Assembly: GCA_049289295.1 (NCBI GenBank)
Contig: JBATLL010000062.1
Coordinates: forward strand, 1 to 64,000
Source of the DNA: BOKV01 sp049289295
GTDB lineage: Bacteria; Pseudomonadota; Alphaproteobacteria; Rhizobiales; Rhizobiaceae
Direction: 5' to 3'
DNA length: 64,000 nucleotides
The translations under genes and the position numbers were made by a program. Position 1 is the first letter of the stretch; each line of letters starts with the position of its first letter. Positions 35,720 to 45,400 of this stretch are shown here, piece after piece. Below the pieces are notes generated by a model that did no database searches, was not told the DNA's origin, and saw only the letters and a list, made by a program, of their open reading frames with translations.

Positions 35720-35786
35720 GGTTCCTCCCGTTTGAAACACGAAACAAGGTCTCCAGCCGCCCCATCGGCGAAGCTTCCTGATTGAC

Positions 35787-35806
35787 AACATACTCGGTAG
35801 TATGTT
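35787..35806. promoter_or_regulatory. Perfect palindromic operator, probable site of the TetR regulator
   Basis: AACATACT-CGGT-AGTATGTT, an 8+8-base perfect inverted repeat with a 4-base centre, lies in the divergent gap between the SDR and TetR genes. Form and size fit TetR-family operators. It covers the -10 element and most of the spacer of the leftward promoter, so binding should repress that operon. Confidence 0.75.
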
Positions 35807-35816
35807 CCAGTTTCAA
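35787..35816 (-). promoter_or_regulatory. Leftward promoter of the acyl-CoA operon
   Basis: Read leftward: TTGAAA (-35, 35811-35816), an 18-base spacer, TATGTT (-10, 35787-35792). The start of the first SDR gene lies about 70 bases downstream. The -10 box is itself one arm of the palindrome. Confidence 0.5.
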
Positions 35817-35883
35817 TACAGCATCGCGTTAAAAATGCAGAACACTCACAAGCGGTGAATCCGGTGGGCATCCGGGATGCAAA

Positions 35884-36672
35884 ATGGCCTCCGTCAGCGC
35901 ATGGCAGGCGGACAAAGCGGACGGCGAAGGGATTTGTAGCGTGGCAATGGATATCCATATTCAGGAACGCCGCGCAGCGAAAGTTTCCGCGCAGGCGCCT
36001 CACGCTGAAGGAACGCCCAGTTCCGGATCAGGCCAGGAAGCGATACTGACCGCGGCGGCCGACTGTTTCATGGAAGCAGGTTATAACGCCACCAGCATTG
36101 ACGATGTCGCGCACCGCCTGTCAGCCACCAAAGGCATGATCTATCACTATTACCGCTCGAAGGCCGATCTGTTCTTCGATGTGCACCGGCGCGGCATGCG
36201 GATAAATCTGGATGCAATCCAGCCCATGGCCCATTCTTCCCAGCCGCCGCTGCAGCGCTTTGAGGCAATGTGCAGGGCACACCTGCTGAACATGATGGAA
36301 CATATCCGGTTCCAGCGGGTGGTGATGCAGGGGGTGGAAATGCACCTTGCTGGCGCCACCACGCCCGCTCAGCGCGAGCAGCTTGCCGTTCTCATGAGCG
36401 AACGCGAGCAGTATGAAAACCTGTTCCGCGCGGTGATGGTGGAGGGCAGGGATGCCGGCGTCCTCGCCTTTGACAATCCTTCCTTTGCCTCGAAGGCTGT
36501 TCTTGCCATTCTGAACACACCGGTCCTGTGGTACCGACGCAGGGAGGATGAATCGCTGCAGTCTCGCAACGCCATCATCGACCAGTTCACAAGGTTCGCT
36601 CTGGCCTGTGCGGGCGCGACCACCCATAATCCAACCCGATCCGAAAACACCATACGGAGCACATCGCTATGA
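35884..36672 (+). CDS. TetR-family transcriptional regulator
   Basis: 262 residues, or 241 if the ATG at 35947 is used; neither start has a strong ribosome binding site. The helix-turn-helix follows a charged tail: EAILTAAADCFMEAGYNATS, then IDDVAHRLSATKGMIYHYY. The remainder is a helical ligand domain with a C-terminal part like those of fatty-acid/acyl-CoA-responsive TetR proteins. It is first in a rightward operon with acyl-CoA dehydrogenase and two reductases and faces the leftward operon, so it probably controls both through the palindrome in between. An acyl-CoA intermediate is the likely inducer. Confidence 0.9.
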   Translation: MASVSAWQADKADGEGICSVAMDIHIQERRAAKVSAQAPHAEGTPSSGSGQEAILTAAADCFMEAGYNATSIDDVAHRLSATKGMIYHYYRSKADLFFDVHRRGMRINLDAIQPMAHSSQPPLQRFEAMCRAHLLNMMEHIRFQRVVMQGVEMHLAGATTPAQREQLAVLMSEREQYENLFRAVMVEGRDAGVLAFDNPSFASKAVLAILNTPVLWYRRREDESLQSRNAIIDQFTRFALACAGATTHNPTRSENTIRSTSL

Positions 36673-37916
36673 CCGCTGATCCCGCAATGTCACTCGGCAT
36701 GACCGAGCGGCTGAAACCCATCCACGCCCAGGTAGCGCAGATGGTGCGCGACGAGATAACGCCGCTCGACGAGCCATTTCTGGCCGAGGTGGGACGTGAA
36801 AACCGCTGGGGCTACACCAGCCGCCAGACCGAAATCCTCGAAGGCCTGAAAAAGAAGGCCAAGGAACGCGGCCTGTGGAATTTCTGGCTCACCGATTCTG
36901 CCTCGGGTTACGGACTGACAACGGTTGAATATGCCTATCTTGCCGAGGAAATGGGCAAGTCGCACCTGGCTGCGGAAGTGTTCAACTGTTCCGCCCCCGA
37001 TACCGGCAACATGGAAGTGCTCGAGCGCTACGGTTCGGCCGAACACAAGGAAAAATGGCTCAAGCCCCTGCTGGCGGGCGAAATCCGCTCCGCATTCCTC
37101 ATGACGGAACCCGATGTTGCCTCGTCCGATGCCACCAACATCGCCATGCGCTGCGAGCGCGACGGCGACGATTTTGTCCTCAACGGTGAAAAATGGTGGT
37201 CATCAGGCGCGGGCGATCCGCGTTGCAAGATCTACATCGTCATGGTCGCTTCGCCCGATCCGGCCCGGCCAAAGCATCAGCAGCATTCGATGATCCTGGT
37301 TCCCGCAGGCACAAAGGGTGTAGAAGTACTGCGCGCCATGGAAGTCTATGGCATGGACGATGCACCGCATGGGCACATGCATCTGCGCTTCACCAATGTT
37401 CGGGTTCCAGCCTCCAGTCTGCTGGTGCGTGAAGGTGCCGGTTTCGAAATCTCGCAGGGTCGCCTTGGACCGGGCCGCATCCACCATTGCATGCGGGCAA
37501 TCGGACAGGCCGAGCGTGCGCTTGAATCAATGTGCCAGCGCTCCTCGCGCCGCGAGGCCTTCGGCAAGCCGCTGGCGCAACTGGGAGCCAATTTCGATAT
37601 CATCGCCAATTGCCGCATGGAAATCGAGATGGCGCGCCTGCTCTGCCTCAAGGCAGCATGGATGATGGATCAGGGAGACGCGCGTGCGGCCGCACCGTGG
37701 ATTTCGCAGATCAAGGTGGTCGCGCCGCTGATGGCGCTGAAGGTCATCGACGAGGCAGTGCAGATGCATGGCGCCGCCGGTATCTCGCAGGATTTCCACC
37801 TTGCCACCGCCTGGAAACACGTCCGCACGCTAAGACTGGCAGACGGACCTGACGCGGTGCATCGCCGCCAGATCGCGCGCTGGGAACTGAAGAAACACAC
37901 ACAGGCAAAGATGTGA
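36669..37916 (+). CDS. Acyl-CoA dehydrogenase (ACAD10/11-like)
   Basis: 415 residues, overlapping the TetR gene by 4 bases. It has the usual FAD contacts (FLMTEPDVASSDATN, then GEKWWSSGAG) and the C-terminal VQMHGAAGISQDF segment. The sequence around LTDSASGYGLTTVEYAYLAEEMG and the GDPRCKIYIVM insertion are those of the ACAD10/11 group, whose members handle unusual or hydroxylated acyl-CoAs. It would catalyse the first oxidation of the pathway completed by the MaoC, SDR and thiolase enzymes encoded leftward. Confidence 0.92.
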   Translation: MTADPAMSLGMTERLKPIHAQVAQMVRDEITPLDEPFLAEVGRENRWGYTSRQTEILEGLKKKAKERGLWNFWLTDSASGYGLTTVEYAYLAEEMGKSHLAAEVFNCSAPDTGNMEVLERYGSAEHKEKWLKPLLAGEIRSAFLMTEPDVASSDATNIAMRCERDGDDFVLNGEKWWSSGAGDPRCKIYIVMVASPDPARPKHQQHSMILVPAGTKGVEVLRAMEVYGMDDAPHGHMHLRFTNVRVPASSLLVREGAGFEISQGRLGPGRIHHCMRAIGQAERALESMCQRSSRREAFGKPLAQLGANFDIIANCRMEIEMARLLCLKAAWMMDQGDARAAAPWISQIKVVAPLMALKVIDEAVQMHGAAGISQDFHLATAWKHVRTLRLADGPDAVHRRQIARWELKKHTQAKM

Positions 37917-37918
37917 CA

Positions 37919-38887
37919 ATGAAAGCTGTTCAATGCAGGGAATATGGACCGATCGAGAATCTGCAGCTTGTCGATCTCGATAGTCCCACACCGGGCCCAC
38001 GTGAAATCGTCGTGCGGGCAGAAGCCATTGGCGTCAACTATCCCGATGGCCTTCTGGTGCAGGGCCTCTATCAGGCAAAGCCTCCCGTGCCGTTCGTTCC
38101 CGGCATGGAAGTGGTCGGCAGGGTGATTGCCACTGGCGATGAAGTCCGCCGCTTCAAGGTCGGCGACAGGGTCGGATCCGTGTCCATGCTCGGTGCCTAC
38201 GCGGAAGAGGTCGCGGTCAGCCAGAACACGGCCTTTGCGGTTCCTGACGGCGCGGACGCAGGCGAACTGACCGCGCTCATGTGCGGATATGGAACAGCGC
38301 ATCACGCCTTGAAGCAGCGCGCTGCCCTCCAGCCAGGCGAGACGCTTGCCGTGACGGGCGCTGCAGGGCTTACCGGGCTTGCTGCGGTTCAGATCGGCAA
38401 GGCAATGGGAGCCCGTGTGATTGCCATTGCCTCATCGCGGGAAAAACGCGATCTGGCCCTGGCAAACGGTGCCGATGTAGCGCTTGGCTACGAAAACCTT
38501 AAGGAAACGCTGAAGGAAGCGACCGGTGGCAATGGTGCCGATGTCGTCTTCGACGTGGTGGGCGGCGATGTCTTTGATGCCTGCGCACGCGCCATGGCCT
38601 GGAAGGGCAGGCTGCTTGTCGTCGGCTTCGCTTCCGGCCGCATACCGGAATTCCCGGTCAACCTTTCGCTGGTCAAGGGATACTCGGTCGTGGGCGTGTT
38701 CTGGGGTTCGTTCACGGCGCGCGAGCCGCAGGCGAACATGGAAAACATGGCGGAGCTTGCAGGATGGTATGCAGCGGGCAAGGTCAAGCCGCATGTCGAA
38801 GCAGTCTATCCGCTGGCCAGGGCGCAGGATGCCCTCAACTTCATTCATCAACGCAAGGCAACCGGCAAGGTTGTCCTCAAACCCTGA
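37919..38887 (+). CDS. Zinc-less MDR oxidoreductase (quinone reductase type)
   Basis: 322 residues from the ATG at 37919; a GTG at 37913 overlapping the upstream stop is a possible alternative. It begins MKAVQCREYG and carries the MDR nucleotide motif AVTGAAGLTGLAAVQIGKA. No structural or catalytic zinc cysteines are in the expected places, so it belongs to the NADPH:quinone oxidoreductase/enoyl reductase branch. Third gene of the TetR operon. Confidence 0.9.
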   Translation: MKAVQCREYGPIENLQLVDLDSPTPGPREIVVRAEAIGVNYPDGLLVQGLYQAKPPVPFVPGMEVVGRVIATGDEVRRFKVGDRVGSVSMLGAYAEEVAVSQNTAFAVPDGADAGELTALMCGYGTAHHALKQRAALQPGETLAVTGAAGLTGLAAVQIGKAMGARVIAIASSREKRDLALANGADVALGYENLKETLKEATGGNGADVVFDVVGGDVFDACARAMAWKGRLLVVGFASGRIPEFPVNLSLVKGYSVVGVFWGSFTAREPQANMENMAELAGWYAAGKVKPHVEAVYPLARAQDALNFIHQRKATGKVVLKP

Positions 38888-38894
38888 GGTGAAA

Positions 38895-39926
38895 ATGTCC
38901 GTACCGCAGAAAATGTTCGCACTGACCTTGAAGGACGGGGGCTATTCCGCCACCGCGGAAGGGCCAACCATCAAGACGCTGGAACCCTACCTGGCCGCAG
39001 GTGAAATCCCTGTGCCGACCCCGGGGCCGGGCCAGGCACTGATCAAGGTGATCCAGTCGTCGATCAACCCTTCCGATCTGCATTTCATCAAGGGCGAATA
39101 TGGCCTGCCAAGGGTCAAGGGCGCACCGGCAGGCTTTGAAGGCTGCGGCACGGTGGTCGCTGCAGGTGACGGCGCGCAGGGACTGATCGGCAAGCGCGTG
39201 GGCTTTGTCGCCACAGCCTCCGGTGCCTGGGCCGAATATGCGCTGACAGACGCGACATCCTGTTTTCCCGTGATGGACGGCGTTGCCGACAAGGATGCGG
39301 CTGCCCTTTTCGTCAATCCCCTGACCGCGATCGCCATGTTCGGCGAGATGAAGGCGCTTGGCTCGAAATCCTTCATCATGTCGGCCGCCGCAAGCCAGCT
39401 CTGCAAACTCATCGCCGGGCTTGCCCTGGAAGAAGGTTATTCCGCCATTTCACTGGTGCGCCGCGATGATCAGATTTCTCATCTGAAGGAACTGGGCGCA
39501 ACCCATGTCCTCAATGTCACCGACGCCGATTTCATGAAGACGCTGGGCGGAATCATGAAAGAGAAAAAGCCGCGCATGTTCCTTGATGCCGTCGCTGACC
39601 AGACTTCGTCCGACATCTTCTTTGCCATGCCTGCCAAGGCGGAATGGGTTATCTACGGAAAGCTCTCGCCGCAATTGCCAAGCCTGACCCAGACCGGGCA
39701 GTTCATTTTCATGGACAAGCATATTCGCGGTTTCTGGCTGACAAAATGGCTGCGCGAGCAGAAGCCAGATGTTGCCATGGCCGCCGCCGTCAAGGTGCAG
39801 CAGATGTTCGCCAGCGGAAAATGGTCGACGGACCTGCGCGCAACGGTTTCGTTGCGTGAGGCCCATGAGCGCTTGCCGGTCGAACTTGCCAGGGCCAATA
39901 CAGGAAAGGTCATGCTGGTTCCCTGA
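38895..39926 (+). CDS. MDR-family zinc-binding-type dehydrogenase/quinone reductase
   Basis: 343 residues from the ATG at 38895, 7 bases after the previous gene. The N-terminal part (IKVIQSSINPSDLHFIKGEYG) and a Rossmann domain (SFIMSAAASQLCKLIAG) place it in the MDR family, distinct in sequence from its neighbour. The usual GXGXXG is replaced by a degenerate SAAASQ, seen in the enoyl-reductase-like branch. Two different MDR reductases in one operon suggest that two reduction steps or two substrates are served. Confidence 0.87.
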   Translation: MSVPQKMFALTLKDGGYSATAEGPTIKTLEPYLAAGEIPVPTPGPGQALIKVIQSSINPSDLHFIKGEYGLPRVKGAPAGFEGCGTVVAAGDGAQGLIGKRVGFVATASGAWAEYALTDATSCFPVMDGVADKDAAALFVNPLTAIAMFGEMKALGSKSFIMSAAASQLCKLIAGLALEEGYSAISLVRRDDQISHLKELGATHVLNVTDADFMKTLGGIMKEKKPRMFLDAVADQTSSDIFFAMPAKAEWVIYGKLSPQLPSLTQTGQFIFMDKHIRGFWLTKWLREQKPDVAMAAAVKVQQMFASGKWSTDLRATVSLREAHERLPVELARANTGKVMLVP

Positions 39927-39943
39927 GCCAGCGCGGCTGCGCT

Positions 39944-42052
39944 TCAGCCAGCCCGCACGAGGCGGATCGCCTGATCCTGCCCGAACAGGTAGAGCAGAAT
40001 GCGCAGCGCCTCGCCGCGTTCACCCGACAGATCCGGGTTGGTGGCAATCACCAGCCTGGCCTCGTCGCGGGCGATCTCCAGAATGTCGCGATGCGCTTCC
40101 GCACTCGCAAGGCTGAATCCCGGCATGCCCGACTGGCGTGTGCCGAGCACTTCGCCTTCACCGCGCAATTTCAGGTCTTCCTCGGCAATGTGGAACCCGT
40201 CCTCGCTCTCGCGCATCACTTCCAGCCGCTTGCGGGCCACTTCGCCCAGCGGCGCCTTGTAGAGCAGGATGCAACTGGAAGGCCGGTCTCCGCGTCCCAC
40301 CCGGCCGCGCAACTGGTGCATCTGTGCCAGGCCAAAGCGCTCAGCATGTTCAATCACCATGATGGTGGCGTCGGGCACGTCGACACCAACCTCGATCACG
40401 GTCGTGGCCACCAGCAACCTTGTCTCACCATCGCGGAAGGCCTGCATCGCGGCTTCCTTTTCCAATGGTGACATTCGCCCGTGAACCAGCCCAACAGCGT
40501 TGCCGAACCGCTCGCAAAGCATCTTGTAGCGTTCTTCGGCAGCCGTGATCGGCAGTTCCTCGTTTTCCTCCACCAGCGGGCATATCCAGTAGAGCTTCTG
40601 GCCTTCCTGCAAGGCCTTGCCAGTGCGTTCGATGAGGTCATCAAGCCTGTCGAGCGGCGTAGCCGTGGTTCGGATCGGCAGTCGGCCTGCCGGTTTTCCG
40701 GTCAGTTGCGAAACGTCCATGTCGCCGAAATAGGTCAGTACCAGCGTGCGCGGGATAGGCGTGGCGGTCATCACAAGCACATCCGTGTCCTCGCCCTTCT
40801 CACCGAGCGCAAGACGCTGATGGACGCCGAAGCGGTGCTGTTCATCTATGACGGCAAGGCCGAGGTCACGAAACGCAACCGGACCCTGGAAGAGGGCGTG
40901 CGTGCCTATCAGTATGTCGATTTCCCCGGCTGCAAGCCGATCCAGAATTGCCTGGCGCGAAGCGCCTTTCTCCCTGCCAGTCAGGATGGCCGCGCGCATG
41001 CCTGCCGCCTCGCAAAGCGGGGTAATGGTGGCAAGATGCTGGCGCGCAAGGATTTCCGTTGGCGCCATGATGGAGCACTGGCCGCCATCTTCCACGACCG
41101 CAGCCATGGCAAGCAAGGCCACGATTGTCTTGCCCGAACCGACATCGCCCTGGAGCAGGCGCAACATGCGCTCAGGTCGAGCAAGATCGCCCAGAATGTC
41201 CTCCACCGCCTGTTCCTGGGTCGCGGTCAGGGCGTGACGAAAGGCAGTGCGGATGCGGCTTGCCATGCGGCCATCGCCGTTGCGCGCCTTGCCTCTCGAC
41301 CTGCGCATCCTTTCGCGAAGCAGCGCCAGCGCCAATTGTCCCGCCAGCAATTCATCATGCGCCAGCCTGCAGCGCGCAAGCGAGCGCGGATCAAGATCGA
41401 GCGCATCGCGCGGTGCGTGGACAGCACCCAGTGCCGACTTGAAATCAGGCCAGGCATGGCGGGCGACGAGCGCCGGATCGCTCCATTCCGGCAGATCCGG
41501 CAGGCGCGACAGTGCCGTGCGCACGGATTTGCCGATGATCTTCTGCGACAGGCCAGCGGTCAGCGGATAGACCGGTTCGACAAGCGGCAGATCGTGAAAG
41601 CCTTCCTCGGAGACGATATGATCCGGATGAACCATGGAAGGGCGTCCGTTGAACCACTCCACTCGACCGCTGACATACCGCGTTTCACCAACCGGCAAGG
41701 ACTTTTCCAGCCAGTCCATGTGCTGGGAAAACCAGACCAGCGCCATTTCCCCCGTCTCGTCATGCACATGGACCCGGTAGGGAACCCGGCGATTGCCACG
41801 CGGCGGCGGCTGGTGTCTGTCTACCCAAACCTTGAGCGTCACGATTGCCCCTTCGGGCGACAGTGCGATGCCAGGCTGGTTGCGGCGGTCGATGATCTGG
41901 TGGGGCAGGTGAAACAGCAATTGGCCGATGCGCGCCGACACACCCTGTTCGTTGCCGCTCAGCAGGCGCGTGAGAACACGCTCGATCTTCGGGCCAACGC
42001 CCTCCAGCGATGACACGGGCGCAAAAAGCGGGTTGAGAATGTCCGGCCTCAT
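39944..42052 (-). CDS. recG: ATP-dependent DNA helicase RecG
   Basis: 702 residues, full length for RecG, which remodels stalled replication forks and Holliday junctions. Order: N-terminal wedge/OB domain (about 1-230), then two RecA-like helicase domains with Walker A LLQGDVGSGKTIVALL and Walker B LAVIDEQHRFGV, and the TRG region QLRGRVGRGDRPSSC near the C-terminus. Convergent with the MDR operon, 17 bases from its end, and divergent from sdhE-mfd, an arrangement common in alphaproteobacteria. Confidence 0.97.
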   Translation of the reverse strand: MRPDILNPLFAPVSSLEGVGPKIERVLTRLLSGNEQGVSARIGQLLFHLPHQIIDRRNQPGIALSPEGAIVTLKVWVDRHQPPPRGNRRVPYRVHVHDETGEMALVWFSQHMDWLEKSLPVGETRYVSGRVEWFNGRPSMVHPDHIVSEEGFHDLPLVEPVYPLTAGLSQKIIGKSVRTALSRLPDLPEWSDPALVARHAWPDFKSALGAVHAPRDALDLDPRSLARCRLAHDELLAGQLALALLRERMRRSRGKARNGDGRMASRIRTAFRHALTATQEQAVEDILGDLARPERMLRLLQGDVGSGKTIVALLAMAAVVEDGGQCSIMAPTEILARQHLATITPLCEAAGMRAAILTGREKGASRQAILDRLAAGEIDILIGTHALFQGPVAFRDLGLAVIDEQHRFGVHQRLALGEKGEDTDVLVMTATPIPRTLVLTYFGDMDVSQLTGKPAGRLPIRTTATPLDRLDDLIERTGKALQEGQKLYWICPLVEENEELPITAAEERYKMLCERFGNAVGLVHGRMSPLEKEAAMQAFRDGETRLLVATTVIEVGVDVPDATIMVIEHAERFGLAQMHQLRGRVGRGDRPSSCILLYKAPLGEVARKRLEVMRESEDGFHIAEEDLKLRGEGEVLGTRQSGMPGFSLASAEAHRDILEIARDEARLVIATNPDLSGERGEALRILLYLFGQDQAIRLVRAG

Positions 42053-42181
42053 GGGCTACTTCCTTGCAGGCTTTTGGCCTGCTGCCAAGGGAAAAGGGGG
42101 TGGCATCCCTTTTGCACTTTCCCCGTCACGACAGGCGCTTTATACAGCCGCCCTGACCCCTCGAAAGAGATTCTGGATGAG

Positions 42182-42469
42182 ATGACACAAGGCAATAGCG
42201 CACTTGACGACCGTCGCAAGCAGATCCTGTATCGCTCCAACCATCGCGGCATTCGCGAAATGGACATCATCCTGGGTGGTTACGCAACGCGCAACATGGC
42301 CTCACTGAGCGAGGAAGATCTCGCGGCACTGGAATCGCTGATGGAGGAATCGGATCGCGACCTTCTCGTCTGGTTTACCGGCGAGCAGCCGGTGCCCGAA
42401 ACTGTCGCCACGCCGCTGTTTGCGCGCATCCTTGAAGATTGCATCGCCCATGGTGCGCTACCGGTTTGA
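42182..42469 (+). CDS. sdhE: FAD assembly factor SdhE (succinate dehydrogenase flavinylation)
   Basis: 95 residues from the ATG at 42182. The family signature RSNHRGIREMDIILGGY contains the conserved RGxxE (RGIRE) that contacts the flavoprotein. It promotes covalent FAD attachment to SdhA. It is followed directly by mfd with a 3-base gap, so the two are likely cotranscribed although functionally unrelated. Confidence 0.95.
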   Translation: MTQGNSALDDRRKQILYRSNHRGIREMDIILGGYATRNMASLSEEDLAALESLMEESDRDLLVWFTGEQPVPETVATPLFARILEDCIAHGALPV

Positions 42470-42472
42470 TTG

Positions 42473-45400
42473 ATGGCCCGCGACAAGATCCGATTTGACG
42501 ACGCCCTTGATGGCGATCTGCCCGTCACCTTTGCAGGTGTGCCGGATGGCTATCGCCCGAGGATGCTGGCCGAACTTGCCGAGGCAGCAGCGCGCGCCGG
42601 GCGCAAGGGGCTCGTCCATATGGCCAGTGACGGCCAGCAGATCGCAGGCATTGAAAGTGCAATGGCATTCTTCTCGCCCGCGCTCGAAGTACTGGAACTT
42701 CCATCCTGGGACTGCCTGCCATATGACAGGGTATCGCCCAGCAACGAGATCATTGCGCGCCGCATATCCGCGCTGTCACGGCTCGCTTCTGCCGCAGCCA
42801 CCCAATCCGCAAAGCCATTGCTGGTGTTGACCACCGCAAATGCCGTCGTCCAGCGCTACGTTCCGCGCATCGAAATGGCCCAGCACGGTTGGCATCTTGC
42901 GCCGGGAAACCGCGTTGTTCTCGACGACCTTGCGCGCTGGCTTGCCGGGAATGGCTTCGAGCGCACCTCCACTGTTCGCGAGGCCGGCGAATTTGCTGTG
43001 CGCGGCGGTATCGTCGATCTTCATGCACCCGGTGACAGCGAGCCTGTTCGTCTCGACTTCTTTGGCGACACGCTGGAATCGATCCGGACCTTCGACACTG
43101 CCAGCCAGCGCACGACCGGGCAAATGAAGGAACTCCAGCTTGTGCCGATGAGCGAGGTGTCGCTCGATCAGCAGGCAATCAGCCGGTTCCGTACGCGCTA
43201 CATTGCGGAATTTGGCGCTGCCCAGCGCGATGATGCGCTTTACCTTGCGATTAGCGAAGGGCGCCGGTTTGCCGGTATGGAACATTGGCTGCCCTTCTTC
43301 CATGACCGGCTTGAAACCGCCTTCGACTATTTCACCGGGTTCCAGCTGTCGATGGACTGGCACACGCAGGAGGCGATTGGCGAGCGCCACAAGCAGATCA
43401 CCGACTACTACGATGCGCGCCGCCACACGGTCGACAATGCGCTCGATCACGGCGCACCCTACAAGCCTGTCGAGCCCGGCAGCCTCTACCTGACGCCGGG
43501 CGAGGTCGAGAGCCATCTCAGCGCCGCCCACACCACCATCCTTTCTCCCTTCGTTCCCCCTGAAGGCGACAAGCGCCGCGTCATCGACATTGCCGGCAAG
43601 GCGGGCAGGGGGTTCGGTCCGGAGCGCACATCAGGCGCCAATGTCTTCGAGGCAGTGGTTGAGCATGCCGCGCGCCAGCGTGAAGCGGGAAACAAGGTGT
43701 TGATCGCAGCCTGGACAGCCGGTTCACGCGACCGGCTGAAACAGGTGCTTGCAGAACATGGCATGGATCGCATCGCGCTGATCGAACGCCATGACGCGCT
43801 GATCGCTGTCGAAAAGGGGCGCACGGCCCTTGCCGTCATGCCGATAGAGGAAGGCTTCGAGGTGCCAGGCCTCGCGGTCATCGCCGAACAGGATATTCTT
43901 GGTGATCGCCTGGTGCGCCGCTCCGCGCGAAAGCGAAAGGCGTCCGATTTCATCGCCGAGGCATCGGCGCTTTCGGAAGGCGACATCGTTGTCCATGCCC
44001 AGCACGGCATTGGACGGTTCACTGGATTGCGCACCATCGAGGCCATGGGTGCGCCGCATGATTGTCTCGAACTGCACTATGCAGGCGATTCCAAGCTCTA
44101 CCTGCCAGTTGAAAACATCGAACTGCTTTCACGTTACGGTTCATCGGACACTGAAGTGGTGCTCGACAAGCTTGGCGGGGTCGCTTGGCAGGCCCGCAAG
44201 GCCAAGCTGAAGAAGCGGCTTCTGGAAATCGCCGGCCAGCTCATTCGCACTGCCGCCGAACGCACCTTGCGAAAGGCGGAACGGCTGTTGCCGCCGGAAG
44301 GCCTGTATGACGAGTTCGTCGCGCGCTTTCCCTATGATGAAACGGAAGATCAGCTTTCAGCCATTGAATCGGTAACGGACGATCTCGCGGCGGGAATGCC
44401 CATGGATCGCCTGATTTGCGGCGATGTCGGTTTCGGCAAGACGGAAGTTGCCCTGCGCGCGGCTTTCGTTGCCGCCATGAATGGCCGCCAGGTAGCGGTG
44501 GTCGTGCCGACAACGCTGTTGGCGCGCCAGCATTTCAAGACATTTTCCGAGCGTTTCCGCGGGCTGCCGCTCGATGTGCGCCACGCCTCTCGCCTCGTTC
44601 CGGCAAAGGATCTGGCTGAAACGCGCGCCGGCCTGGCCGACGGCACGGTCGATATTGTCATCGGCACGCATGCGCTGTTGGCAGACCAGATCCGCTTTGA
44701 CAGGCTTGGCCTGCTGGTTATCGACGAGGAACAGCGGTTCGGCGTCAAGCACAAGGAGAAGCTCAAGGAACTCAAGGCCGACGTTCACGTGCTTACCTTG
44801 TCCGCGACCCCCATCCCGCGCACGCTGCAACTGGCGCTGACTGGTGTCCGTGAACTGTCGCTGATCGCGACGGCCCCCGTGGATCGCCTGGCTGTCCGGA
44901 CCTTCATTTCGCCCTTCGATCCGCTCGTCGTGCGCGAAGCACTGCTGCGCGAACGCTATCGCGGCGGCCAGAGTTTCTATGTCTGCCCGCGCGTATCCGA
45001 CCTTGCCGAGCAGAAGGAATTTCTCGACCAGCATGTGCCCGAACTGAAAGTTGCCATCGCCCATGGCCAGATGCCGCCGGGTGAACTGGATGACATCATG
45101 AACGCCTTCTACGAGGGCCAGTACGATGTCCTGCTTTCGACCACGATTGTCGAATCCGGGCTGGATATCCCCACGGCCAACACGCTCGTCGTCCACCGCG
45201 CCGACATGTTCGGCCTTGCCCAGCTCTACCAGTTGCGCGGCCGGGTAGGCCGTTCCAAGACGCGGGCCTATGCAATCCTGACCTTGCCGGTGCGCCGCAC
45301 GCTGACGGCAAATGCCGAGCGCAGGCTCAAGGTGCTGCAATCGCTCGACACGATTGGCGCAGGCTTTGAACTGGCAAGCCATGATCTGGACATTCGCGGC

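Noticed and set aside
40481..42013. 510-residue rightward reading frame opposite recG
   Set aside because: recG is complete with all helicase motifs. The antisense frame is Arg/Gln/His-rich and has no domain character.
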